A DNA stretch of 64,000 nt from Sisyra terminalis (lineage: Eukaryota > Arthropoda > Insecta > Neuroptera > Sisyridae). Made by a program: the position numbers and the translations under genes. The stretch covers positions 34,368,449 through 34,432,448 of the forward strand of contig OY292276.1 of the NCBI GenBank assembly GCA_958496175.1. The letters are read 5' to 3'. Shown piece by piece: positions 11,550-24,069 of this stretch. The notes under the pieces were generated by a model that searched no databases, was not told the DNA's origin, and saw only the letters and a program-made list of their open reading frames with translations. Numbering within the stretch: the first letter of the stretch is position 1; the number at the start of each line of letters is the position of its first letter.

Positions 11550-12277
11550 GAAATTGTATGAAAAAAATTGTATGTTCGCCGATTCTTCTTCAAGGTGGTG
11601 ATTGAATTTCCATTGTATATTATAAAAATAGATTTAAAACCTGACTCTTTTTATCCCGTTTTTGTTTTTCTGTTGTTGGTTCGGCATCTTACATTGCTAA
11701 ACTCTTATCTTTAGCAGTGCCTGTCCCTGACGAGGTTCTTTAGATTCTTTAGATAGTCAATTTCTATTTTTAAGAGATCCAAAACTTCCATCTTTCTAAT
11801 AATTTGACATACTGATGCTTTGTAAACTTATTGGCTTACTGTTTGGTTAAAACTTCTACAGCCACAGCTAACAGTACGTTTGGTTGTATATTACTAAATT
11901 TATATAACTAAATAACAAAAAATATTTTATGAATTTTTTGTACTCGACCACTGGCGTATAATTTTTGCTGCACCATGGTGACTGGAATACATTATTTTAT
12001 ACCTTATAGCTACTTATTTTACAAATGAAGGCTGAGTAATAATATATATCCTGCAAAGACGCATAGCACACACAAATACAAATAGAATACGGTAGGTATT
12101 ATGAAATTGTTTAAACTACAATGAAAGTATGTTTAACAAGAAGGCATTAGGTACTTAAAAATAAGGGATGATGGTTGAATTTTAACAAAATAAGTTACTC
12201 CGTTTTCTGATTCTTTTGACACCAACACCTTCGTCTCTTTCTCCCTTTGCACCCTGAGACAATCTTTTGTCAAGTAA
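11550..12277. other. Non-coding stretch
   Basis: No coding exon or repeat pair recognised. Confidence 0.45.
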
Positions 12278-12464
12278 TTTTTTGTCGTTATTTACTGTTG
12301 TTTACTTTATAACAACCAAGGTCTCTAGCGACTTTAGCAACTCGAGAGTTTTTTAAAATCCGTGATTCGAGAAATATTGAATATTTGCTCGATACAAGAT
12401 TCGAAGCCAATACCTACAAGTTTCGTAGCGGTCGCCTTGCCCACTCGGTCATCAGTAGGTTTAA
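12278..12464 (-). mobile_element. tRNA-derived SINE, copy a
   Basis: On the minus strand the head reads like a class II tRNA. It has a box A region around CCGAGTGGG, then GGCTTCGAATCTTG in place of box B, followed by a shared body (AAATATTCAATATTTCTCGA, ACTCTCGAGTTGCTAAAGTC) and a T/A-rich tail. Similar sequences lie at 16196, 28156, 29955 and 57641, all in the same orientation. Confidence 0.7.
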
Positions 12465-13748
12465 AACTTACTATTACAAAATATATTTGTCAATTTAGGA
12501 GATTCTACTTCTTATTTTTCTTTCCAATTGTAACTTATTTAATCTTTCAGTTAATTTCTCATAAGTCACAAATTCACCGTATTGGCGACAGATGCTTGTT
12601 TATTGTGTCAATTGCAATAATATTGCTCGAAGCATATGCTAAAAACGAATAATTTTCTCTGTAATGTGAGCTTGTAAGTAAAAATAAATGAATAAAAAAC
12701 GGTTGAAAAATAGCAACTGGGAATAAAATATTCAAAACAATTATAGTTTACTAATTGTTTGGTAAAATTTATTTTAAAATAAGAAAGCTTACCTACTTAA
12801 AAATACAAAGGCAGTCGATGATATTAATATTGTTAACAGGAAAAAAATAGAGTCAACGAAAAAAGGAACTGACAAGCGAAAAAAAATCTTAATCTTAATA
12901 ACTAAGTTTCCAAACAAAGAAACCAACTAGTTTCGAGTCGGTATCAGTGATTAAACATATACACTATTTATTTAATGCATAATTGATAAAAATTGAAGAT
13001 CAGCTTCCAATAACGTAAGATTAGTATGCGAAACCTAGTGTGAGTTTTGTAAAACTTCTTACCTTCAAGTGTAGAGACTATTTAGTAACTACTACCTACT
13101 TAAATTTTGAGTATTTGTTTGTTTATGTGACACTATTTATGCTTTACCAGATTATTCGATAAATTCAATTAAGTTTCGTAAACTTTGAATCGAGGTCCCT
13201 GAAATGTGGTTTTAATTAAAAATATTCATTTATACAAGAAAAAAAAACTATTTTCTCCGGTAAGTGGAAAAAAGGAAAATAATTTGTTTAGTTGGTTTTG
13301 TTTTGTTGTCAAGTTACTTGGAATAAGCTTGTAATTTTTATTGGGAATTTTATATAAGTCATAGAAAAATTCCAAACTGGTCTTAACGAAGTTTTCGACT
13401 AATTTTGACTAATTGTACTGAAACTACCTTTTCGAATGTATAATTTCCGGAAAATTTCTGGAGATATACATACACACATGCTGCAGTATTTTACCTTAAT
13501 GCATCGCGTTTTTTTATTTGCTCTACTTAAGGAATATAATAAAATATAAAAAAAATCACGATTTGCTGGGAGTGGAATAATAACTAAGATAAGACTAATA
13601 AAAGATGAGAAGTCTTTAATAGCTAAAACTTTTTGAAGCAAAAAATTTTTGAGTCGGTTAATTTTTGCTGATAGTAAATTTCCACAGTGAGTTAAAAATC
13701 CACAGTGAGTGTTTTAAACAATACCGTCTTTTGCTATATACGGCACAC
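12465..13748. other. Non-coding stretch
   Basis: The frame at 13399-13641 (minus) and the SINE-derived frame at 12362-12652 are not genes. Nothing else is seen. Confidence 0.45.
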
Positions 13749-13895
13749 TAGACATGTAAAAAAATAATTGATTATAGAACAAATCGATTATTTCTTCTGT
13801 ATATTTCTTCTATAAGAATCGTTTTTTTTTCAACGATTTTAATATTACAAAAAGCGATTAATTAAGCATCGATTTTTTTGTTCATTGTCTTTTTT
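13749..13895. repeat. Short hAT-like repeat, copy 1
   Basis: Begins TAGACATGTAAAAAAATAAT and shares GATTTTAATAT.AC.AAAA...ATTAATTA...ATCGATTTTTTT with 19022-19148. It is rich in ATCGAT-type blocks. The right end is not clearly defined. Confidence 0.5.
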
Positions 13896-15708
13896 ACTAT
13901 ATATAAAGCCTAGTATGCAAAGCTTTTTAAGGCAACTTTTCTTATGTTATGTATGGATGGCCAATAAAAGTTTTGAAACTTGGTGAAACTGTATGTGTAT
14001 GCATGTTTTTTTTCTCTGCAAACAATATGTTAATAATTAAAGTATAAAACTATAATTAATACAAGAGAAAGCAGCACGAACTATAAGGTGTTTGCCTGCA
14101 GTTAATAAGTTATAGGTGTATCCAATAAAAATTCAACCGTAAGTACTACGTTTAAAAACTCAATTATGGTGTCTCTGATAAAGTTCATTAAAAAGCTCTA
14201 CAATAATTGTGTGTTGTCATAAAATAAGGTTAAGGTTTGTAAACTATATAAACTATATTGCTAGTTTTTTTTTCGAGTCGTCCAAAACAATGAAAGTTTA
14301 ATTATTTAGAAAAGTGAAAAACTTTTGAATTTGTCAGTTTTATGGAAATAGTAATTAATATTATAAAAAAATGCATTGTGTAAAGTTTGAGTATTTTGTT
14401 TTTGCATGGAAAAATAATTGCAACAAATTAAAGTGTATGTTATCTTAACAGTTTTATTAAATTAAACATAATAAAGTGCATGCACTTAAAAAAAGATTAT
14501 AAATTTTCCAGTTAGTTAGAAGCATGCGTTTAAGTCCTTGAAAAACAACTGAAGTCATATTATGGATCATTTTTTAATTATATCGTGCTTTTTATTATCG
14601 TTAATGATTTATGAACGCTTAGATCATAAACGTGGGAAATCTGACCTATATTTTCTCCTATTTCTTCATATACCATATGTAAATCAAGTCATTTTCTTTC
14701 GAAGAATTCAATTTGATTAATAAGGGTGCACTTTTGATAAGTACTAACACTGCCTTTGTCAAAGCAAACAAATTTTCACTTCAATTGAAAGATTTGGTGA
14801 CTGATGGAAAGTTTTATAAAAATTCCCAAATCATGCAATTGAATAATTATACTCAGAAGAATTCAGACCTTAATATGTCAAAGGCGCAGTTTGATTATAT
14901 TAACTTCACTTATCAGATTTTAATTTGAATAAATTTTAAGTTAGCAACTTTCACTTGGCTTTTTTCATACGGAAAATACTTCAAGCTTATAATTCAAATC
15001 TGGTGTTGCGTGCTTGAATATTTCTTCGTTTATTGGAGTTTTCACATAACCCAACTCTAATTCGCTATATACAATAAATTAGTGATAAATAATAGTGATA
15101 ACAGTATAGTTAGTAATTTCAAATAGAATTTGGTGCCGGTAATAAAAACTTTTTTTGGAAAAATATTAAAAATTAGGAGTTACGTAGAAAAATGTGAATT
15201 TCTTTGAAAAGTATCCTGATTTATTTCCTTAAATTTTCAAGTACATAATATGTACATATTGGGTTGGTGTAGGGTATGTTTATGTTATCACGCCATTACC
15301 TCTTCGAAGTGCGTGATTTTCTATTATTTTCGTTTTTTCCAATGATCTAAAGTTAAACAGATAAATGCTTAGATTAGAATGTCTTCCATAAATTTCAGTC
15401 ATTTCAAATAAATAACAACTCTTTCAAATAAGGAAATTCCTTAAAACATCAAGTACCTTGTAATAGAAAATTTCTCAAGGTTACTGCGAAATAGTACAGA
15501 AGTCATCACATCTTTAAAATAAGCGATGAGTAAATTGGGGAATCGGAAAATTGTTTTCTATTTTCAGCGAAAAAATATTTTACGTTTTATGTATTAGTAC
15601 GTGATTGGTTGATGCAAATACCACATTGTATTGAATTCCAACGACGATGCATTCTTGAATAATTGCCTAAATCGTAAATACAAATGCATGCATTGGAAGT
15701 GGGTGGTC
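13896..15708. other. Non-coding stretch
   Basis: The frame at 14713-14928 has no domain, no splice context and no homology that I recognise. No RNA gene is seen. Confidence 0.45.
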
Positions 15709-16195
15709 ATGTGAAGCAGCAGTCGCCAAACTTTTCGACCTCAAGAACCCCTAAATTCATAATTTAAATCCTGCGAATCACTAATAGGATTTTTTAAGTG
15801 TTAAATATACTTATGGAAAAATTAATCAAAGAGCACATAAAATCTACAGGACTTTTTAACCACAGTCGGATTTTTTGTGAAAAGGGGTAAACAGATTGTC
15901 ATTATTTTTTATTTGACTATATTTATTAAAATAATTAAATAATTATATCATGTGGTTGACTAGGATTACCAATTTTTTCGTCGAAATAAGAGAACATTTG
16001 CAGATCGTCTTTAACCAACCGCGTTTGCAACAGAAATATTTTCTTTTGAAACGTATTTATTTTGTACTGTGAAAACGTCCTTAAGTTGTCCTTGTAAGGA
16101 TTTATTCAGTTTATTTTTCAGGAAAAATATATCTGCCAGATATACAAACTTCGCCATCCATTCATTGTGGGATAATTTTTTTTGCAGTATTGGAT

Positions 16196-16364
16196 TAGTT
16201 TTTTTTTTAACTGTTATTTACCGTCACGTTAAAACTTTTAAGGTTTTAAGCGATTCTAGGGCTTTTAAAAATCCATAATCGAGAAATATGGAAAATTTTC
16301 TTGATATGAGGATCGAAATTAAAACCTATCGGTTTTGGAGTAGACCACTCGGCTACCAGTATGC
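16196..16364 (-). mobile_element. tRNA-derived SINE, copy b (nested)
   Basis: Minus-strand head with GCCGAGTGGTC, then a diverged box B (TTTCGATCCTC), then the shared body with CAAGAAAATTTTCCATATTT and CTCGATTATGG and the tail complement of TTATTTACCGTCACG. It is inserted in the hAT element 15717-17726. Confidence 0.65.
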
Positions 16365-16422
16365 TTTGGATTACTTTCGCTGGAAAAATAACTTAACTTC
16401 TTCCCGCAAGGCGAATAATCAG

Positions 16423-17290
16423 CAGAACTCTCAAAAAAAGTACTAAGTTACTTTAAAGTATCTAAGATACTGCATCCTAGTTCCTTTATGTTTTGGCATA
16501 TAGTAGCAAATATCTTAGATACTTTTGAATAGGAACTGTATCTTGTAACTTAACCGATACCGAAAAGTAACTTAGATACAGAGTTTAATTTTATTTTGTT
16601 CTATAATTTAAACTTCTCATATTAACCTTCTATCATTTTTAAAGTGTATTCTCTTTACAGAGGATTAAGCATACATAATATTCTTTTTCCTAAATTTGTA
16701 AAGATAAAAATGCATTTTATGATTACCTAACAACTTTACCTATTACGTTACGAAATTTAGTACATTCATAGTATAGAATGTATCTAAAAAAATATATTTT
16801 AAAGTATCTTAAAAAGGAACGAAATAACAGTATTTAAGTAACTTTTTTAAGCGTAATTAGATACCGAAAGGAACGTCGGATACTTATTAAAAAGAAACTT
16901 ATCTAGCGAGTCGCAGGCCGCATGGGGTTTATTTAGCTGTTCTGTAATCACTAATTATTTTTTTGGTGTTGTTTACAACATTTTTTCAATATTGGGTTAT
17001 AATCAGGGTAAAAACCTCTATCTTTCTTGGGTTATAATTGGTAGGTTAGCAAGGCGGTACTAGCGGGATAGTGTTGCCAGTATAACTTCTTGCGCATACA
17101 ATGCAATTCTTGACGCAAAAATTGCAGTACTCTGGTGAAAGATAATTTGAAAGGCTAATTTTGTGTTGTATTTACAGTTTACTATAAATATGTCGCGACT
17201 CACGTAGAGAAGAAAAAATCGGAATGCGACCCGGAGGAAAAAAAGGCAGAGTATAGCTGATCTAGATACTTTTCCAAAGTATCTTTGACA
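16423..17290. mobile_element. hAT-like repeat, copy 1 (nested)
   Basis: Starts CAGAACTCTCAAAAAAAGTA and ends with the near-complement of CGGCCTGTCAAAGATACTTT. Both ends carry GTATCTAAG/TAGATAC blocks. It is homologous to 54240-54850 over several hundred bases: AGTATTTAAGT, TAATTAGATACC, CGGATACTT and CTTATCTA appear in the same order. Copy 1 has about 330 bp of extra sequence between 16910 and 17255. It has no transposase. Confidence 0.6.
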
Positions 17291-17734
17291 GGCCGATAGT
17301 TGGGTTAATATTTTGCTTCTCGGCAGCCATCTCACCTCAGCATCATAAAAAGGTGAGTAGTACTGGGAGCCCATTTCTTCGCAAAGTCCTACAAATATTC
17401 GATAATTGAGAGCTATGTGTTGAATTTCCTTAACAACTCCAATTACATTTGATAATGCTTTGTGTTGTTCTGGGTAAATTTTTTTTGCTACAAGTCGTTC
17501 TCAAGTTGTCCACTGGCCAGTAGCAGTAGTAGAAGTTTTAATCACAATTTTAATCATAATTAATCATAATCATTTTTAATCATAATTTCTAGCGATAGAA
17601 GTTTTAATCACTTTTCGGGTATACATTAAATTATGCTATGATCTTAAAATAAAATAAGTATGTTCCACTTTCCTCTGCGGACCAGCGAAATTTGAGGTCC
17701 GCAGACAAATACTTTGGCGACTGCTGATGTGAAA

Positions 17735-19021
17735 TATTGTTTATTTTTTCTTTCGGGTAATTTTGAGATTGCATGACTACTTACCAAAGGTTCATTTGAT
17801 TTTTCTCCAAATGAAAAGATAAAATTAACTAAGTGTATGACATTTTCATGTTTTTCAAGGAAAATTAAAATACCATTTTTAAGGCTTGCAATTTATATTT
17901 GAGACAGTAGTGCTTGATTTTATAGTTCTTTTTATTTAACGAGCTTTTTGCACTTTTTAAATTTATGTTCATGTTGAGTTGTAGGTGAACTCAGTTATTT
18001 ATTTTTATTTTAAAATCATAAAGTTTGTCAAGTATTGAATTTTATTGCTTAATCACTTGATTTGTCACGATGATATTTTCGCTTTTGAATAATTGCTTAG
18101 AACTTTTATTATCATTACATATTTTTTTAATTGTACCATACAATACTATTAGTTTTGATGAGGTCAGAAAAACCCGTATTAGTAATTACTTTTCATGTCT
18201 TGGCGCCACATAATCTTTATTTTTTATATCTCATTTATAGGATATTTTTTCCGCCAATTACTTGTAAAAATACAAACTTTGAATTGCTTATTTCCATTAT
18301 ATTTATTTTATTTTATTTACTTATATATTTATTATGAATTACATTACAACAATAAATTTACGATTAGAAGGGAATAACACTGACATTCATTCACAGTTTT
18401 ACTATTGAAATGATATAAATGCTAATGTAAATTTTCTTTTAAACAAGTTTTATATGATCTTGTATTTTATAAAAGATAAATCACTCGATAATTATTATTC
18501 CAGTTTTTCCTCGAGTTAAATACCTACGCATAATATTTAATGTAATTTTTCGTCATCATTTATTTGTTAGTATTTAAAATTCAACCATTGGTAATAGACC
18601 CACAAGTTCATTAATAATACACAAAACTTACTATAATTTCAAAAATAAAGGAAATATAAAAGATGGTTATCTGTTTTTATGATTAAACGCTTCCAAGTAA
18701 TAGCTACTACAATTTATACAAAATTGTCTAAATCTTCTTAATTGAAATTAAGTTAATATCGTACAAGTATGATTCTAATTCAAATGCGTGTATATAAGGA
18801 TTAAATATAAGCTATGTTATTTTGTATTAAATTTTGAAAAATGCTCTTCAGTAATTGAATTAATATGATTTTGAAACTAAAAAAAATTACCTACAAATAA
18901 TGAAAAGTAAAAAATAGTCCAAAATTCGTAAGGCAAATTTACATTTAATAACAAAACCCCAAATTTCCTTTTTATACCTGACGGAAAGTTTAATTTTCTG
19001 CGAAGTTGAATTTTTTCTCTT
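17735..19021. other. Non-coding stretch
   Basis: The AT-rich frames at 18131-18377 are hydrophobic only because of T-richness. No gene is recognised. Confidence 0.45.
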
Positions 19022-19421
19022 TAGGCATGTCAAAAAATAATCGATATTGGAAAAAACAATTAATTTTTCTATGAAAATTGATTTTTCCAATCGACTTTAA
19101 TATACCAAAAAACCAATTAATTAGGAATCGATTTTTTTCACTGTAGATTTTTAAGTTCGCAACCCTCCTGAGTCCAGACACGAGTTTGGGGAGGAAAGGA
19201 GTACCGGAGTGATAGTACTTACATTATCCACGGTTTTTGATAACTATTAATAATAGGTAATTATTAATAACTTTCTATTCATCAATCGTACCGTTACATA
19301 TTCAGAAGAAAGAAAAGCAGTCATTCTTCCAAAGGAAGAAAACAAGGAGAAAATAAAAATTTTCGATTCCGATTACTTTTTTCAAAAAAATCGATTTTTT
19401 ATCTTCAATGTCACATCCCTA
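19022..19421. mobile_element. hAT-like MITE with ATCGAT subterminal blocks
   Basis: Left end TAGGCATGTCAAAAAATAAT; right end, inverted, TAGGGATGTGACATTGAAGA. The flanks TTTCTCTT and TTTATCTC agree at 6 of 8 positions, as for a decayed hAT target duplication. The left 125 bp resembles 13749-13895, so the 400-bp unit could instead be two adjacent repeats. Confidence 0.5.
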
Positions 19422-21639
19422 TTTATCTCTAACGTCGTTTATTAGTGACAATAATTTTCAATTAGGGGCAGTTCATTCCGCGTTCCAATAAATCCAGAAT
19501 CAAGTATGCATTTTTTTCCTTTCAAAATGAGATCTATCCAGTACAGGTTTCTTTCTTATCACCGTATCGATGATAGTTCTTTTTTCGTAGACTCTTTTCA
19601 ATACTTCCGCATTTGTGATACGATACCTCCATTCAATTTTTTCTATTACTAAGTTTTCCAAAAACTTGTTATCTAAGGTTTTAGGTTTCCGATCTATGTA
19701 ATGTTACACTCCATATATAGAATTTTAGTCATTATTTTCAATTTTAAGCACTAATTTTCCAACTTATCGTTATTTCGTCTGGTTAAACCCAATTTTCCCC
19801 ATGGCAAAACACTTATTAATTACTTTTGTAGAGTTTCTATTTTTGGTAGTAATACTAACTAAATATTCAAATAGGACCACGTTTTCTAACTGAATATTTT
19901 TTTATTGTTTTAAGTGGGCATTTTTCTTACTTATTGATTTTGATTTTTCTCTATATTTACATCCATTTCATAAGTTTCTTAAGACGATATTTAATCAGGC
20001 TAACATATTTGTAACTCACCTTCCATTTAAATAACAGTACCAAATCGTCAGCGTATTTAATGATTTCAGTAATTCGTCCATTCATTGTAGTTTCTACATT
20101 TTTCTAGGGTGTAATTGTAACCTTTTCGCGTTAAAAGAGTTGTGGATATACAATATTCTTCATAATTCCTCTGCCAATTCCAGTACATTTAGTGTCTATT
20201 CTATACAAATCGTAACGTTCTATTGTATATCCTGATTGGAGATTAATTGCTTTTTCTCCAGTCGGCATCAATATTTCGAAAGATATGCATTAATTTTTAT
20301 TTTTTTTTTTCAGATATGAACAAATGTAATGACGAAAAGAATAAAGAAATTATAAGTGAAAGATAACTAACGGTATGTAATATTGTAAACAAGTATAATT
20401 GTATTGTAAACATCAATATTGAATTGTCGATGCGAAATTTAATTTCCTTTTCCTTCAATTTTAGATATACAGAAAAAAACTGAAAATATTGAAGCACAAA
20501 AAAGGTGAAAACTACCGGAAATGTCATTTTTACTTTCAATTTTTAGAGGCTTTTCTGTCTATAAAAATGATGATAAAATATTATTTTGCAAACAATGTCG
20601 CTGATTTGAGCAAAAGTTAATAAAAAATAGCGAATCAAAAAGCCTCTTCTTGGAATAATAAAAATTATCATGGAAAATTCGGCATCCAATATTTTATAGA
20701 AAATTGTTAGAAGATTTTGCCATAATATTTTAATGTAAAATTGAGTTATGGGATTAATTCATAATATTCGAAAATTGGAAAGAAACATATTAACGTGGGA
20801 CTAGTGCTAACTCTCGCCATTCAAGTATTATTTATAAATATCCTAATTACTTTTAACAAAAAAAATAAAAAAATAATGACGACCATTGCAGCGGTGGACT
20901 GTATGTGTTACATTAAAGTGTTAGTTGCATCAATAGTAAACACTTTGTTTTTGCTGTTAAAAATAAATTAAAGCAAATCGTTTAACTAACAAATAATTAA
21001 ACTATGTAACGGAGTATACATTAAAGTAAAGTAATTTGTACTTATAAATTTTAATTACTATTTACTGTATCGCTGTTAACGTAGCAGGAAATTTATAAAT
21101 TATTTGGGAAATCCAAAGGAATTTGTATATGCAAATAAATAGGCAAAATTCCTTCAAAACTCATTTTCCTTCATAACTGTTTGAAATAATAGGAATTATT
21201 TTTTTTTTGTTTATTTGTTTGATACCGACTTTCATTCATTGATAAACTTCCAATTTCATTATTTTTTCCTTGTTGATTCATTATATTAATATGGAGGTCG
21301 TCGACGTATAATTAAAACTACTAGCTATTTTTTTCTCCATTGATTTTTTTTTTGTAAAATAAAGCTTAAATAAAACCAAACTTTAAGAGCAAGAAAAAAA
21401 TACTTTTTATAAATTTATAACCTGTTTTTTGTCCGAACTTAAATATTATATTATACTTTATCAAAGTATTATAAATTTACTTGGATTTTTTGTTAAGTCG
21501 ATGATATTTTTATGAAATTATAATTTTTATGCTTTGTTTCTTTTGAACATAATGGATGATACGAAGCTTTGCAATTATCAAATATCGAAAATTGAATAAA
21601 AGTCATATTTGCACAGATTCAAAATTTATATTCGCCGCC
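19422..21639. other. Non-coding stretch
   Basis: AT-rich, with no coding exon, RNA gene or repeat pair recognised. Confidence 0.45.
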
Positions 21640-22250
21640 TTTAGACACCCAGACCACAACAATGGAAGTTGCCAAGACGAACGAAGCAAAATGGCAAAAA
21701 CCACAGAACTAATCATTGTTTAGGTTCCATTTCCCCAAGGAATCTCTGGCAACGAAGTGGCAAACGAATACGCCAAGTCAACAATCAAGGAAAGCCCTGA
21801 TCTTACACTAGGATATCACCATAGGGGAAGATTAGAAAAAAAAGTGTTTAATCACATGTAGGAGCAATTGGGAATAATGATTGGTCTTCAAACCCAACTA
21901 AGCTATGCTGAATTAGACAAAACGTTAAAGAAAAATGTTTTAAGCCGAACAAAAGAAAGAAGCAATCATTATGGTGTAAATTGTGGATAGGCTACAGCGT
22001 ATTCCCACATGGATATCTTCTATACAAACGAGAACCCAGATAGTTACCCTAAATGTAATGGTATATAATAAGTTTCCCATGTAATCTCATAATATCTGGT
22101 AATGAACCCATTAAGAACAACACTGGGTCTCTCCAACGAGAAAAACCAGATATAAAGTGGTACTAAGTATCTCAACCCGGTGAAGTAAATTCCGGAGGCC
22201 AAGGCTTCGCTGGATTATATCTGAGTACACATTATACTCCGTTAAGTTCC
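21640..22250 (+). mobile_element. LINE RNase H / C-terminal remnant
   Basis: Around 21720-21800 the frame reads LIIV, a stop, then VPFPQGISGNEVANEYAKST, the RNase H motif WVPGH.GI.GNE.AD..AK of Jockey/R1-type LINEs. Around 21985-22050 a shifted frame gives GYSVFPHGYLLYKREP, comparable to the TGH...YL.R segment before the C-terminal zinc knuckle. Several stops and frameshifts are present. It is a second copy of the kind of domain seen at 2701-3080, but diverged. Confidence 0.7.
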
Positions 22251-22734
22251 ATCCCGGTTTTTGTGACGTAAAATTGATATACTGAAAAAAAAATTAAAAT
22301 ATTTGTAACTTAAACTTACTGATTTTTTATTTATTTTTAAATTTATTTCATTTTTGAAATTAAAAAATAAATTATTGGTTTTATTATGGGTACTTGTCCT
22401 GTGAGTTTGTTAAATCTGTACAAATTGAGTTCGTTTCTATTAGGAAAACGAATCCTGTTGTTTAAAAGATCTTCTTTATATTAATATTATTTTCTATTGT
22501 ACCAACTTAATCGATACGATTATTCAACTTACCTAATACCGTTTATGGTTATTCTTCTTAATACCATCTTTTGTGTGTGAAGTTTTAAGTTGATTATAAA
22601 TAGTGTTATAAATTAGTTTTGTATTATTTTAATGTTAATTCAATTTAATCTTCAATTCGTCTAAAGTTTGCTTTGTTTTATAATTATATGTTTGCATATT
22701 AAACTCAATCAAAAGAAAACAATATTTCACCAGA
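22251..22734. other. Non-coding spacer
   Basis: Nothing recognised. Confidence 0.4.
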
Positions 22735-23165
22735 AATCAAAGAAATTAACAGTTGTAAAATAATTCCAAAGACCATATATCTTGGAACGCTAGTCACTAC
22801 CACCGGAGGATGAAGTGAAGAAATCAAAGTTACGAAAATATGAAAAAAACACTTCTATTCGGAAAAACACTAAAGTAAAACTAGTTAGGGTACTGATTTT
22901 TCCAATTGGTACATGAGCCTGTGAAGTTTGGTCACTAAAAAACCGATAAGCAAAAAATTGAGCCCTTCGAACTATGGGTATACAGAAGCTTCGGACGCAT
23001 ACTAGGAATCTCATAGGCGATGAAAAGAGCTAATAAACCTATCTTGTAAGAATTAAACATAGATGATAGATACATCAGCAGAGTAGATAAGGCATCCTTA
23101 CTAATCAAAAGACTAAAATATGAAGTGGCAGAAATTAAGTTTTCTGGTTTTATTGGAGTCAACTG
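22735..23165 (+). mobile_element. LINE reverse-transcriptase C-terminal remnant
   Basis: In several frames the sequence reads YLGTLVTTTGG.SEEIK, then IGTYACEVWSL, then SFGRILGI and NKPILQEL and LLIKRLKY. This series is the end of the reverse transcriptase of RTE/CR1-like LINEs (YLGS.VT..GG...EI..RI, YG.E.W, N..VL..L, RRL.W.GH). It could belong to the same family as 6641-7770. It is interrupted by many stops and is not functional. Confidence 0.75.
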
Positions 23166-23828
23166 ACAGTATATTGGTCCTCAACTAACGGCAGCGCTAT
23201 CCATACTTTAGAAGTTCTACATACTTATGTAAATATAAAACCAAGGTGGTTTATAAATTCTTGAATGTTAAATTATTTGGTTATTTTGATATTGGTAAAA
23301 TGTTTTTTGGAAATTTGTATGAAAAAAAATTGATGCTAAATTTTCATATTCAAAATTCTGAATATACTTTTTCTGGTTACTTTCACAGCATCGAATTGAT
23401 TTAAAAAAATGTCATTTACTATTTTTTGAATTGTTTCAAATGAAATTTTTAGGTAATGGCTTGAAAAATTAGTCACTTTTGTATCATTTACAGTTTGTCA
23501 AATTTGTCTTCGTTTCAAATTTTTGTGGAATTACTTAAGATGATCAAATTATGATAAGGAACCATTCATAAATAAAGTAAGATGAATATTCAATTTTTAA
23601 ATTTCCTTTCCATGTTCTAGTTTGATAATTAGAAGAAGTTAGAAAACACTAGAGAATTAGTTAGAAACTTTTATAATAAGATCCATTCCCTTAAAGTTCC
23701 TTACGAAGTTCTTTACGTTCATGGGGTTTCCTAATATTATGAGTTTATACTGTAAAAATAAGAATTTTTACAGGACCTAAACATTATATAAAATATATTT
23801 TGGTCTAATAAAGGTAATAAAATTCACA
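23166..23828. other. Non-coding stretch
   Basis: Nothing recognised. Confidence 0.4.
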
Positions 23829-24069
23829 ATAACAAACTATAAACAAAAACTTGAACAAAAGCTCAAACAAAATAAATTTATGACGTATTACTCAGATACG
23901 TATTTTCATTGCTAAGCAAACTTCATCAGTGGCCAATGGTTATCAAATGCCGCATGTGACTCATGATGATCATTGATGAAATTTGCTTGACAAACGAAAT
24001 ACGTAACTCGGCAATACATCATAAATACATTTTTTGTGCTTTCGTTCAAATCTTAGTTTATTGTTTACT
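23829..24069. repeat. Palindromic repeat with CTGATGA...GAAA motif in both arms
   Basis: The left arm (AATAACAAACTATAAAC, ATTTATGACGTATTACTC, ACGTATTT, AGCAAACTTCATCAGTGG) is matched inverted by the right arm (TTGATGAAATTTGCTTG, AACGAAATACGTAACTCGG, CATCATAAAT, TTTATTGTTTAC). Reading the minus strand of the left arm gives CTGATGAAGTTTGCTTAGCA, then ATGAAAATACGTATC. The right arm on the plus strand gives TTGATGAAATTTGCTTGACA, then AACGAAATACGTAAC. Confidence 0.75.

Larger units (their letters stand above)
15709..17734. mobile_element. hAT-superfamily element with 8-bp target duplication
   Basis: The element proper runs 15717-17726 (2010 bp). Its left end CAGCAGTCGCCAAA is matched by the inverted right end TTTGGCGACTGCTG. 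The flanks ATGTGAAG (15709-15716) and ATGTGAAA (17727-17734) are an 8-bp duplication with one mismatch, which is the hAT hallmark. No intact transposase frame exists, so it is non-autonomous or decayed. A SINE (16196-16364) and a second hAT-like repeat (16423-17290) lie inside it, so this outer insertion is the older one. Confidence 0.8.

Noticed and set aside
12362..12652. 96-codon open frame
   Set aside because: Its first third is SINE sequence read in the wrong direction and the rest is T-rich hydrophobic sequence.
14713..14928. 71-codon open frame with unusually balanced composition
   Set aside because: No domain, no credible start or splice context, no poly(A) signal placed correctly; insufficient to call.
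15253..15320. TTGGGTTGGTGTAG as a mariner terminal repeat
   Set aside because: Only the first ten bases resemble known mariner ends. No inverted partner or transposase remnant nearby.
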